Shown in pieces: positions 56,179-64,000 of a stretch of 64,000 nt of DNA. The DNA is taken from assembly GCA_947481685.1 (NCBI GenBank), contig CANKHA010000008.1, forward strand, positions 29,780 through 93,779, read 5' to 3'. The DNA is from Bradyrhizobiaceae bacterium. Its GTDB lineage: Bacteria > Pseudomonadota > Alphaproteobacteria > Rhizobiales > Xanthobacteraceae. A program made the position numbers and the translations under genes. The number at the start of each line of letters is the position of its first letter. Position 1 is the stretch's first letter. The notes under the pieces were generated by a model that worked only from the letters and a program-made list of their open reading frames with translations, had not been told where the DNA came from and did no database searches.

Positions 56179-57669
56179 ATGCAAGCCACAGAGAAACTGT
56201 ATCATGATGGCCTAGGTGCCTTGAAAAATAACAATTTCAAGAAAGCTGAGCGGTTATTTAGGAAGTTCCTGAAACTTGAGCCTTCGCATTTTGGAGGGCT
56301 GAACCTGATTGCAATTGCTCTGATGAGCATGGACGAATTCGCGGAAGCCGAAAAGTTTGTCGCCAAGGCCGCAGCAATGAATCAGGACTCAGACGTTACC
56401 TACACAAATTACGGGCTGATCCTGGGTAAGTTGAACAAACTGCCGCAGGCGTTAGAGCAGTTTAACAAGGCCCTCAAAATCAACTCCAAGGCAGAGGAGA
56501 CCTGGAACAATCGCGGCATTATTTGTTGTCAGCTAAATCAATACGAGGAAGCGGTGTCCGATTTCGAACGCGCAACCTCATTGAACCCTTTCTATGCAGA
56601 CGCTTTCTTCAATAAGGCGAGAGCGCTGGTTGAACTGAACCGCTACCCCGAAGCACTCGTTGCCTATCAAAAGGCCGTCGAGTTTAGGCCGGATTTTGTG
56701 AATGCGTGGCTCGGTTGCGGCTCCGTCTTTGCGATTTTGATGCAGCATGAGAATGCGTTGTCGGCCCACTCGAAGGCGCTGACTTTTAATTCTGAACTGT
56801 CAGAAGCGTGGGCCGGCAGCGGCAATGCATTGACAGGATTGCGTCGTCATGACGAAGCGCTCGCGGCCTTTGAAAAGGCTCTCGCAATTGAGCCGAACTA
56901 TATGCGAGCTCTGATTGGTCGTGGGGAATCTCTCATCAGGCTCGGCAAGGTGGAGCAGGGAAAGCAGGATTTTGATGCTGCATTAAAGCTGGGTGCTGAC
57001 GAAGGAATGATTACCTACACGCTCGCAATTCTTGGCGTAATAAAAAATTTGCCAACGATCCCGCCGGGCGAGGTCGCTGGCTTATTTGATGCACATGCGG
57101 ACCAGTTTGATGAGCAGCTGGTTGAGAAACTAAAGTACGACGTTCCTGGAAAAATATTCAGTCTCTTCAGAGGATACGATCAAAGGAAGGATCTGGATAT
57201 TCTTGACCTAGGCTGCGGAACTGGGCTGATGGGTATTCAGGTCAAGCCAATCGTAAAAAGTCTTGTCGGCATTGATCTCGCACAAAGGATGTTGGACAGA
57301 GCGAAGGATCGAAACCTGTACGACGCTTTGGTGTGCGCTGATATTGGCGAATTTCTTGCAGGAAATGAAAGGAAATATGACCTCGTCATTGCTGCGGATG
57401 TATTTGTTTATATAGGTGATCTGACAAGTATATTTGATCTGGCTCACCAAAGACTGAATAACGGCGGTCGATTCATTTTCTCCATTGAATCAGGCGACGA
57501 GGATTATAGGCTGCAGGAAAACGGCCGCTATCAGCAATCCGATGACTATATCCGAAGGCTGTCGGCCCAATTTGGATTTACGATCGAGGAAATAAAAAAA
57601 ACCATTATACGAGAGGAGCTTGATGCCGGGGTGCCTGGTTCCCTTGCCATTCTGAGCCGATCCAATTAG
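56179..57669 (+). CDS. TPR-repeat protein with a C-terminal SAM methyltransferase domain
   Basis: A 496-aa fusion. Residues about 1-285 hold roughly eight TPR units (for example YNRGIICCQLNQYEEAVSDFERA and NALTGLRRHDEALAAFEKAL). Residues about 320-490 are a class I methyltransferase with motif I DILDLGCGTGLMG (about 339-348) and VGIDLAQRMLDRA. The substrate is unknown; TPRs suggest a protein or a large complex. The gene is visibly richer in A and T than its neighbours, and codon use differs, which suggests horizontal origin. AGGAAA precedes the ATG, 21 bases after the DUF192 stop. Confidence 0.88.
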   Translation: MQATEKLYHDGLGALKNNNFKKAERLFRKFLKLEPSHFGGLNLIAIALMSMDEFAEAEKFVAKAAAMNQDSDVTYTNYGLILGKLNKLPQALEQFNKALKINSKAEETWNNRGIICCQLNQYEEAVSDFERATSLNPFYADAFFNKARALVELNRYPEALVAYQKAVEFRPDFVNAWLGCGSVFAILMQHENALSAHSKALTFNSELSEAWAGSGNALTGLRRHDEALAAFEKALAIEPNYMRALIGRGESLIRLGKVEQGKQDFDAALKLGADEGMITYTLAILGVIKNLPTIPPGEVAGLFDAHADQFDEQLVEKLKYDVPGKIFSLFRGYDQRKDLDILDLGCGTGLMGIQVKPIVKSLVGIDLAQRMLDRAKDRNLYDALVCADIGEFLAGNERKYDLVIAADVFVYIGDLTSIFDLAHQRLNNGGRFIFSIESGDEDYRLQENGRYQQSDDYIRRLSAQFGFTIEEIKKTIIREELDAGVPGSLAILSRSN

Positions 57670-58002
57670 TCGCGGACCCATAGCGGGTGCCAAGCTTGAT
57701 GGAATCTTGATGAAGACAAGCCACTCAATTGCGTGCATATCGTAGCGGGTCGCGATGTGGCGACGCTGTTTATTTTGACAGCGGCCGGGGCTGGGTTATG
57801 CGCGCGATATGGTAAAGTCGCGCCGACTCACGTTCAGCCCCACCATATTCCAATCCCGCCAAGCGGAACTGGAATGACCGCGCGTCGCGACGCCCGCCGG
57901 GCATCTTGCCGGAATGAGGGATAAGCGCAATATTCGCAACAGTTCGGGAGCTCTCCGCAGAATCCCGGCTGAATGTCGTTACGCTGCGGCTGGATCGTTT
58001 CC
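57670..58002. other. 333-base intergenic region before the PhyH gene
   Basis: No convincing gene is seen. A perfect -35 (TTGACA, 57775-57780) with TATGCG at 57797-57802 (16-base spacer) could be the promoter of the PhyH gene. Between it and the gene lies a 6-bp inverted repeat (ATTCCA 57847-57852 and TGGAAT 57870-57875). Short overlapping frames here lack ribosome sites. Confidence 0.4.
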
Positions 58003-58986
58003 ATGGATTGGATTATTTCCGTTTCGTCGGCAGAAAGAGCGCGTGGAGAGCTGCTGCCAGAAACCGCTCGGGAGGCGACGGCGCAGTTTCGCAAGCACGG
58101 ATGCATCGTGCTTCGCGGCGGACTCGCGCCTGGCGTCGTCGATGCCATGCATCAGGAATATCTCGCCCGGTTCGGGGGGCTGAACGGACGTGGCATGCAG
58201 GCGCAGGCGGAAAGCCCGCCGCCGACCCGCTTCACCCAGGTCGGTGACTGCCGGTATGAAATCACGTTGCGCATGAACGGCGCCTTCGGTTCGCCCGAGG
58301 TCATTGCCAACCCGTTGCTGCTTCGCTTTCTCATGCCGCTGCTGGGCGAAGACCTGCGGCTGAGCTCATTCACGTCAGTCGTGTCTCATCCCGGCGCGGG
58401 GCTCCAGCATGTTCATCGCGACCACGCCTATCTGTACAACGAGCCGAGCGTCAATCAAGTGATGCCGGTATATGCGGTCAACGTGTCGGTTCCGATGATC
58501 GATGTCGATATGGAGACCGGGCCCACGGGTATCTGGCCCGGTTCGCATATGTGGGATTCGCAAACCGAGCTGCCTCCACTCGACACTGTGACATCATTTC
58601 CGTTCCTGCGCGGCGACTGCGTGCTCATGGATTACCGCACGCTTCACGCTGGCCTGCCGAATCGCGGCAACCGCATACGGCCGATCGCTTATCTGGTTTA
58701 TGCAAGGACCTGGTTCTTTGATGAGGTAAATCATCCCATGCGCGTTTCGCTCGACATGCGCATGGAGGAGTATCAAATGCTTCCGGAATCCATTCGACCT
58801 TTGCTTACTCGGGCTCTCGCACAGAACATGCGCAACCGCTGGCTGGAAGTCGATGTGCGCGAAGCGGACGCCGTCAGGCGTCGCCCACAGCCGACGTCTT
58901 CGAAGATTGGGCGCAACGAACTGTGCCCATGCGGCTCGGGCAAGAAGTATAAACACTGTCACGGGCAGCTGGTTCCTGCCTCCTAA
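58003..58986 (+). CDS. Phytanoyl-CoA dioxygenase family protein with a SEC-C tail
   Basis: An Fe(II)/2-oxoglutarate-dependent oxygenase of the PhyH group, 327 aa from ATG 58003 (57973 is an alternative). Seen: the metal triad HxD at His138/Asp140 (HVHRDHAY) and the distal His215 in TLHAGLPN, followed by the R221/R224 region that may hold 2-oxoglutarate. The C-terminus (about 308-322) carries a SEC-C zinc motif ([14 protein letters not shown]), as in SecA. This fusion is uncommon in my knowledge. The substrate is unknown. It stands alone, between two empty intergenic regions. Confidence 0.85.
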   Translation: MDWIISVSSAERARGELLPETAREATAQFRKHGCIVLRGGLAPGVVDAMHQEYLARFGGLNGRGMQAQAESPPPTRFTQVGDCRYEITLRMNGAFGSPEVIANPLLLRFLMPLLGEDLRLSSFTSVVSHPGAGLQHVHRDHAYLYNEPSVNQVMPVYAVNVSVPMIDVDMETGPTGIWPGSHMWDSQTELPPLDTVTSFPFLRGDCVLMDYRTLHAGLPNRGNRIRPIAYLVYARTWFFDEVNHPMRVSLDMRMEEYQMLPESIRPLLTRALAQNMRNRWLEVDVREADAVRRRPQPTSSKIGRNELCPCGSGKKYKHCHGQLVPAS

Positions 58987-59313
58987 TGCGACTTTGGCAA
59001 GTTCTTTCAACGCTGCTTTCTTATCGCCGATAAATCGGTAGCAGTGTGGGCTTCGAGTCCCGCAGCAAAGCGTTCAGTGTTTGCCTCGGCGGACATCTCG
59101 CGCTGTCGGACGCATGTTCCGTCTCAGCAGCAGGGGAGATTTCCGTATCGCGTTTTTCCCTCGATTGATCAGCTCGCGCACATAGTGTGTCGAAACGCCT
59201 GTTCACAATAGTTTATTTTTGGATATCCTTTTTGTGCCTCCTCTTTTTCGTCATTAAATTGCGCTTGCGGTTTCGCGCCAAAAAACCTAGAAAAATCAGG
59301 TAGCTTTTTGTAT
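58987..59313. other. 327-base intergenic region upstream of tRNA-Pro
   Basis: No gene is seen; AT-rich from 59200. It ends with a tRNA promoter at 59265-59293. Confidence 0.4.
59265..59293 (+). promoter_or_regulatory. Promoter of tRNA-Pro
   Basis: TTGCGG (59265-59270) and TAGAAA (59288-59293) with a 17-base spacer lie about 20 bases before the tRNA. Consensus prediction. Confidence 0.45.
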
Positions 59314-59390
<77 letters not shown>

Positions 59391-59429
59391 TAAGGCGGTA
59401 GCCGCCGGGACCATGAGAAGACGAGCAAC

Positions 59430-59735
59430 ATGACCGCGCGCATTTACCGACCAGCCAAGACCGCGATGCAGTCCGGCGCCGCCAAGACCAGGGATTGGCT
59501 GCTGGATTATGAGCCGGAGGAACCTCGGGTGGTTGAGCCGCTGATGGGCTGGACCAGTTCTGGCGATACCAAGCAGCAGCTCAAGTTGCGTTTTGAGACC
59601 AAGGAAGAGGCGGTGGCTTATTGCGAGCGCCACGGCATAGCCTATCAGGTGTCGGAACCGCGTGAGCCGGCGCGCCGCACCATGGCGTATTCGGATAATT
59701 TTGCTTTCACCCGGAAGGAAGGCTGGACGCACTAG
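59430..59735 (+). CDS. NADH dehydrogenase complex I accessory subunit (NDUFS4-like)
   Basis: A 101-aa protein of the ETC complex I NDUFS4/18-kDa family (PF04800), one of the accessory subunits found in alphaproteobacteria and mitochondria, bound near the matrix arm of complex I. Seen: [15 protein letters not shown] at the start, [38 protein letters not shown] and the ending [11 protein letters not shown]. Length and motifs match. It is alone, 39 bases after tRNA-Pro; the nuo operon is not in the window. Confidence 0.94.
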   Translation: MTARIYRPAKTAMQSGAAKTRDWLLDYEPEEPRVVEPLMGWTSSGDTKQQLKLRFETKEEAVAYCERHGIAYQVSEPREPARRTMAYSDNFAFTRKEGWTH

Positions 59736-59756
59736 CGCCCGCCGTATCGCAGACCG

Positions 59757-61001
59757 TCAGGCTTCTGCTGCTTCCGCAGCCGCCGGGCGTCCTTGCGCCC
59801 TTTGCTTCAACAGCGCCATGAAGCGCTCCTCCGGCATCGGCTGCCCGAAAAGAAAGCCCTGGCCGTAATCGCAGCCCATGCTGACCAGCGCGACCGCGTC
59901 CGATGCCTTTTCGACACCGATAGCGACAGCGACGCTGCCGAAATTATGCGCGAGGTCGATGACATTTTTGCAGAGCGGTGCATTCACTTTGTCGGTGCCG
60001 CAGTCGGCGACAAAGCTGCGGTCAAGCTTCAGCTCGGCGAAGGGTAGTTCCTTCATTTGAGCGATGGCCGAATAACGCCGGCCAAAATCATCGATCGCAA
60101 GCCGGACGTTGAGGGGCGCGAGCTGCTTGCTGAGGTCTGCCGCGAGTGTCAGGTCGTTGACGATCTGCTCTTCCGGAATGTCGATCATCAAACCGGCCCA
60201 ATTCTCCGCCGTGGGGCGGTTGGCGCGAATGATGTCCGCCATCGGCAGCTTGGCGAGCGCGCTCACCGGCATATTCACTGCGAGCCGCAGGTTGACGCCG
60301 AGCGTGCTGAAGTTTTGCGCCGCCTTCAACACAGCCGTCAGTGCTTTCTCTGCCAGGATGACTACGGAGTTTTCGCTGGCGCCCGGCATGAAAGTATCCG
60401 GACGAAGAAAACCATGTTGCGGATGGTGGGCGCGCACAAAAGCTTCGGCGCCGGCAAGTTGCTTGCGGCGAAGATCGATCTTCGGCTGGTACCAGAAGTT
60501 GATCCAGTTATTCGACAGCGCTTCATCGAGATCGATGCGCGCGGCAACCGCTGCTGCATGTCCGATCTTGAGCGACTGAAGGATCTTGGTGATGGTCTTG
60601 GTGTCGAACGGCTTCTTCAGCACCGGCAGCATGTTCAGCTTGTGCTGCTCGCCGATCGCCTTGACGTGCTCGAGCACCGCCGATCCGCGATTGCTCGTCA
60701 ACTGCACGCAGCCGGGAAAACCTTGCTTGCCGAGCGCCACCACCGACTCGATGGCGTCGCCGGAATCCAGCGGAATGTCGATGAAGACCAGATTGGGCTT
60801 GCGCCTGGCGGCGGCCTGGCGGAAGGCCAAACCCTCCGCGAACTCCTCGGTATCGACACCGGAGCCGTGAAGGATCAGCGACAGGAAATGCCTGATGCTC
60901 GGTTCTTCGTCGAGCACGAAGCACAACGGTGTGCCGCCGGCGGGCGCGGTTCCGGAAGCAGCCTCGGAAACTGGGCGCTCAATAACGTCAGTCATTACCA
61001 A
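59757..61001 (-). CDS. Response-regulator / EAL protein with a degenerate EAL site
   Basis: A 414-aa protein: receiver domain (about 25-145) with the acidic pair DE (31-32), phospho-acceptor Asp75 and Lys130, and an EAL domain (about 155-400). In the EAL domain, Glu186 (as EAF), Asn243, Asp304/Asp305, Lys325 and Gln381 are kept, but the general base glutamate (E352 in RocR) is Ile361 (AIGVE), and the first glutamate of the ExTE motif is Asp274. So c-di-GMP hydrolysis is probably lost, though binding may remain. It could act as a c-di-GMP or partner-protein sensor. The start is ATG 61001; a second Met is two residues in. Confidence 0.85.
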   Translation of the reverse strand: MVMTDVIERPVSEAASGTAPAGGTPLCFVLDEEPSIRHFLSLILHGSGVDTEEFAEGLAFRQAAARRKPNLVFIDIPLDSGDAIESVVALGKQGFPGCVQLTSNRGSAVLEHVKAIGEQHKLNMLPVLKKPFDTKTITKILQSLKIGHAAAVAARIDLDEALSNNWINFWYQPKIDLRRKQLAGAEAFVRAHHPQHGFLRPDTFMPGASENSVVILAEKALTAVLKAAQNFSTLGVNLRLAVNMPVSALAKLPMADIIRANRPTAENWAGLMIDIPEEQIVNDLTLAADLSKQLAPLNVRLAIDDFGRRYSAIAQMKELPFAELKLDRSFVADCGTDKVNAPLCKNVIDLAHNFGSVAVAIGVEKASDAVALVSMGCDYGQGFLFGQPMPEERFMALLKQRAQGRPAAAEAAEA

Positions 61002-61107
61002 CCGGTCATTTCAGATCTTGGCCAAGGTCTGAACCCTTGCCCAAATTCCTTAAGTTGGGGTTTCATTAAAAAGTTTGGCCCGTTTCAAGGGGGCGGGCGG
61101 CCGCCGG

Positions 61108-62334
61108 TTATCTCTTGCGGCAGCCGATTCCAAGGAAGTTCACCTCCGGATAGCGGTAGCCGTCGGCGCGAGTCGGTGTGACCGCCCGGCCGGCCAGGGT
61201 CCGGACGTTGGTTTCCATCTCCGCGCGCCGCAGCATGGATGCCAGAGGCTCCGAAGGGTCGGCTTCCGCCATGCGCAGAAGCATGCGCTGGTACGTGATA
61301 TCGCCAGCGTGCAGACCGTCGGCGAATTCGCAATCGCTGGTTTGAAGAGATTGCGACTCCAGAAAATCATAGATCCTGATGGGCAGTCCTTTGAACGCTG
61401 CACGCGCCTTGGGCATGTAGGCGTATTGATCCGGCTTGCGCTTGATCAACGCGATGATTGTCGGAGCGAGCGGCGGCAATACGCCGACCACGTGCACGCC
61501 AGCATCTTTCAGGCGGCCGACCATCTCGTTGAGCTGCGTCATGCGCTCATGATTGATCTCGACACCGAAATTCAGCAGCGACGTGCCGTTGCGAACGCGG
61601 AACCGCGCATTTGCGAACTTCTTGTCCTCAAACGAGGGGTCGAGACCGAAATAGCGCAGACCATAGTCGCGCGATCCGTCCGGACGAAAGCCGCCGCCGC
61701 GCGCCAGCGCCGCGATCCCGAGGGCGGGGCGCGCCGAGACTGGATTGTTGTGTCCGCCCATCACCACGCGAAGAGTTTTCACTGCGCTGATCTTGCTCTC
61801 GTTCACGTAGCTCCAGAAGCTGGAGATAATCGGACGTGCATTCGTAAGGTCGCGCCGCGAGGTTCGAGGCTCTCTTCGATTGGGATTCAACCACCACACA
61901 TCGAGCGCGATGATGACCATGCGCGGCCGGTGAAACTTCAGCATCTCATCGATAAACCGGGATCCCTCCGGGATCGAGTTCATCGCGCGGCCGGCAGTTA
62001 CAAATGGAACGGAGAAAAACTCTTCGCGGAATTGCAGGGCGCGGGAGGAGCCGAGCGCAATCACGTCCGGCTTGCGCACCCGGACCAACTGAAGCTTGTA
62101 GTTGAAGTCGTCTTCAAACAACGCACTGCCATAGAGTGCCTGTGTTGCCTGCTGCTCGGCGACCAACCGTTCAATGCTTTGGGTCTCGCCGGCGGCGTTG
62201 AGAAAATTGATGGCATAGAGATCGCGCCACAGCAGGCCCCCCGGAATGGACAGAAGAATGCATGCAGCCAGGATCGGCGCGTAGAACGCCAATGAGCGCA
62301 GCGAATGGGGCTGTATCGATAGGTTCATTATCAA
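61108..62334 (-). CDS. SGNH-type hydrolase-like protein (AlgJ/DltD-like) next to MBOAT
   Basis: A 408-aa protein anchored by an N-terminal membrane helix (about 15-33), then an extracytoplasmic domain. The motif VIALGSSRALQFRE (GSSR, residues 95-98) gives the SGNH serine, and FADGLHAGDITY near residue 325 gives the Asp and His. This resembles AlgX/AlgJ-type acetyltransfer proteins that work with MBOAT proteins. The start overlaps the MBOAT stop in ATGA (62331-62334), so translation is coupled. The exact target polymer is unknown. Confidence 0.75.
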   Translation of the reverse strand: MIMNLSIQPHSLRSLAFYAPILAACILLSIPGGLLWRDLYAINFLNAAGETQSIERLVAEQQATQALYGSALFEDDFNYKLQLVRVRKPDVIALGSSRALQFREEFFSVPFVTAGRAMNSIPEGSRFIDEMLKFHRPRMVIIALDVWWLNPNRREPRTSRRDLTNARPIISSFWSYVNESKISAVKTLRVVMGGHNNPVSARPALGIAALARGGGFRPDGSRDYGLRYFGLDPSFEDKKFANARFRVRNGTSLLNFGVEINHERMTQLNEMVGRLKDAGVHVVGVLPPLAPTIIALIKRKPDQYAYMPKARAAFKGLPIRIYDFLESQSLQTSDCEFADGLHAGDITYQRMLLRMAEADPSEPLASMLRRAEMETNVRTLAGRAVTPTRADGYRYPEVNFLGIGCRKR

Positions 62335-63758
62335 AACCGAAAATAGAGAAACTCACTGCTCTGGCCGACCGCCATGATCGCTGCGATAGACACGAAGAAT
62401 GCAAAGCCGATTGCCACCGCCCATGCGGGAGTTGGAAACCAGCGTACCCGGGGCGCAGGTTTCGACGTCGTATCAATGCCGATCAACTGTTCCACAGTTG
62501 GCATAAAGGCGCTGATTGCGAGCGCAATAAGAAGAACGGGGAACACCTCGGACGCCGCGGTGACCTGAGCGCAGCTTGCGCAGGAGCCAAGCATTGCTGC
62601 GAAAAAACGCTTGGTGGCATCCAGCGACTCCGCGCGGAACGGAACCCACGCAATCGCGACTGCAAAGAAGGTGAGGGTGCCGCCGAGCCAATAGGGCATC
62701 GCTTCGCCGGCAATTTTCCGCCATGCATGGTTGATGGCGAGGTAAAGGCCGTGCAGCAGGCCCCAGATGACAAAGCCCCAGGCTGCGCCGTGCCAAAGCC
62801 CGCCAAGCGCCATGGTGATGATCACATTGAGATAGCGGCGCGCCGCGCCGTAGCGGTTTCCGCCAAGTGGTATGTAGAGATAATCGCGCAGGAAGCGCGA
62901 GAGCGTGATGTGCCACCGGCGCCAGAATTCGATGATGGAATCGGCTCTGTAAGGGGAGCGAAAATTGAGCGGCAGATCGATGCCGAACATTTTCCCGATG
63001 CCGATCGCCATCGTCGAATACCCGGAAAAGTCGAAATAGATCTGGAAGTGGTAGGCAAAAAGAGCGCTCCAGGCGTCGAAGCTGGAAATCTCCTGTCCGG
63101 CTTTCACGAGGTCGAATATGGGCGTTGCCGACGCTGCGAGCGTGTCCGCGATCCAGACCTTCTTGATAAGCTCAAGGGAGAAGATGCTGGTGCCGACAAC
63201 GATGTTGGATAATGCGTTGGGTCGTTCATCTCGTGCGAACTGCGGTATCAGTTCGTTGTGCCGGAAGATCGGGCCGGCGATGAGATGCGGAAAGAAGGTG
63301 ACAAAGGCAGCATAGCGAATAAAGGGAATCCGGCCGACCTCGCCCCGCCAGGCATCGACCAGAAACGATATCTGCTGGAAGGTGTAGAACGAGACCGCAA
63401 GCGGGATGACGAGTTTGCCGGGATCCTCGACGATCGGCACCCCCGCCATGTCGGCAGCGAAATAGCGGTATTTGAAATAACCTAGGATCGCCAGGTTCAC
63501 GACAACGCCGGCAATGGCAAAACGCGCGGCAAGTCTTGCATTTCCGCTGCTCAGCGCATCAACGATCTTAAGACCCACAAGATAATTGGCGCCAATAGAG
63601 GCCAGAAGGAGCGGGGTTAGACGCGGATTCCACCAAGAGTAAAATACCAGAGACGCGCAAAGTAGAAGAAGAGGACGGTATTCAGGTGGTGTTATATAGA
63701 ATAAGACTACGACTACCGGCAGAAAATAAAAGATGAATTCGATGGAATTAAATAGCAT
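62331..63758 (-). CDS. MBOAT family O-acyltransferase (AlgI-like)
   Basis: A 475-aa integral membrane protein with about 11 helices, a member of the MBOAT family that moves acyl groups (usually acetyl) across the membrane. Seen: SWWNPRL near residues 42-48, LIAGPIFRH, YSTMAIGIGKMFG and the active-site histidine in GGLWHGAAWGFVIWG (about residue 325), as in AlgI and PatA proteins. Together with the SGNH partner downstream it would acylate a surface polysaccharide such as an exopolysaccharide or LPS. The first 40 codons are AT-rich. The ATG at 63758 has only a weak ribosome site. Confidence 0.92.
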   Translation of the reverse strand: MLFNSIEFIFYFLPVVVVLFYITPPEYRPLLLLCASLVFYSWWNPRLTPLLLASIGANYLVGLKIVDALSSGNARLAARFAIAGVVVNLAILGYFKYRYFAADMAGVPIVEDPGKLVIPLAVSFYTFQQISFLVDAWRGEVGRIPFIRYAAFVTFFPHLIAGPIFRHNELIPQFARDERPNALSNIVVGTSIFSLELIKKVWIADTLAASATPIFDLVKAGQEISSFDAWSALFAYHFQIYFDFSGYSTMAIGIGKMFGIDLPLNFRSPYRADSIIEFWRRWHITLSRFLRDYLYIPLGGNRYGAARRYLNVIITMALGGLWHGAAWGFVIWGLLHGLYLAINHAWRKIAGEAMPYWLGGTLTFFAVAIAWVPFRAESLDATKRFFAAMLGSCASCAQVTAASEVFPVLLIALAISAFMPTVEQLIGIDTTSKPAPRVRWFPTPAWAVAIGFAFFVSIAAIMAVGQSSEFLYFRF

Positions 63759-63923
63759 TACGGTCCGAGGTTGATTCGATTGCCCCCGAACACCCTGATA
63801 TTGCCCTGTAGCTCACCTATCCCGGAGGGATCAACCCTACAATTCTACGGGATATTGTGTCTGCTTCCGCAGCCGTGCGGTTGATTGCCGGGCCCGGATG
63901 GAATGCTGTAAGCCCGGAGTCAT

Positions 63924-64000
63924 GGCCCCGTAGCTCAGCGGATTAGAGCAGCAGCCTTCTAAGCTGTTGGTCGCAGGTTCGATTCCTGCCGGGGTCGCCA
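63924..64000 (+). tRNA. tRNA-Arg (anticodon TCT)
   Basis: A 77-nt gene ending exactly at the window edge, with CCA encoded at 63998-64000. Acceptor arms are GGCCCCG and CGGGGTC (one G-U pair), the anticodon loop is CTTCTAA (anticodon TCT), and the T-loop is TTCGATT. Confidence 0.96.

Noticed and set aside
57733..57924. Small frame of 63 codons in the gap before the PhyH gene
   Set aside because: No ribosome site, odd composition, and it overlaps a promoter-like sequence.

Overview
The window looks like the core chromosome of an alphaproteobacterium of the Bradyrhizobium / Afipia / Rhodopseudomonas group. The grounds are the high GC content, the gene order iscS-sufBCDS-sufT-sufA with a perfect Irr-type iron box at its promoter, a class I PHA synthase, an NDUFS4-type complex I subunit, and protein similarity throughout. 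This is inference from recognised families; no search was run. It is mostly housekeeping and metabolic DNA in short operons on both strands. I see no insertion sequence, integrase, prophage or CRISPR array.

Layout. 1-8.6 kb: a cell-wall M23 peptidase cut by the left edge, bcp, a giant AsmA/YhdP-like envelope protein, tyrS, anmK and an alpha/beta hydrolase. 8.6-15.8 kb: the complete SUF iron-sulfur assembly operon. 15.8-18.4 kb: a diguanylate cyclase and a DEAD-box helicase. 18.6-21.4 kb: an orphan EutA reactivase with a double-cupin protein. 21.7-25.2 kb: pobA, an MFS carrier and a secreted beta-propeller. 25.2-31 kb: parE, an AI-2E-family protein, a DedA protein, a DUF305 protein and argC. 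31-35.1 kb: two small unknown proteins and a glutamate/aspartate-type ABC transporter. 35.3-42.9 kb: phaC, then alaC-hom-glpX-recJ. 42.9-45.6 kb: a divergent SoxB-like protein and a Pht5-like binding protein. 45.8-49.1 kb: envelope hydrolases (MltB type and M23). 49.2-52.1 kb: efp and, divergently, its modification genes epmA and epmB. 52.1-54.9 kb: a lipoprotein, a cold-shock protein, tRNA-Glu, a damaged gloA, small membrane ORFs and a sirtuin. 55-59 kb: a two-domain cold-shock protein, a DUF192 protein, an AT-rich TPR-methyltransferase and a PhyH dioxygenase with a SEC-C tail. 59.3-64 kb: tRNA-Pro, an NDUFS4-like subunit, a REC-EAL protein, an SGNH/MBOAT O-acylation pair and tRNA-Arg ending at the right edge.

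How the genes work together. The SUF operon mobilises sulfur with two desulfurases and assembles Fe-S clusters, probably under Irr iron control. EpmB and EpmA make and attach beta-lysine to EF-P, whose tip lysine is present. alaC and hom serve amino-acid synthesis. The SGNH and MBOAT proteins probably acylate a surface polysaccharide.

The most unusual spots are the gloA-tRNA-Glu junction, where gloA has lost its last metal ligand and reads into the tRNA promoter; a second copy of the gloA start next to tiny membrane ORFs; the SoxB-like protein with altered metal ligands; the catalytically degenerate EAL protein; and the TPR-methyltransferase / PhyH-SEC-C pair. I did not find a clear multi-gene system that I would call new.
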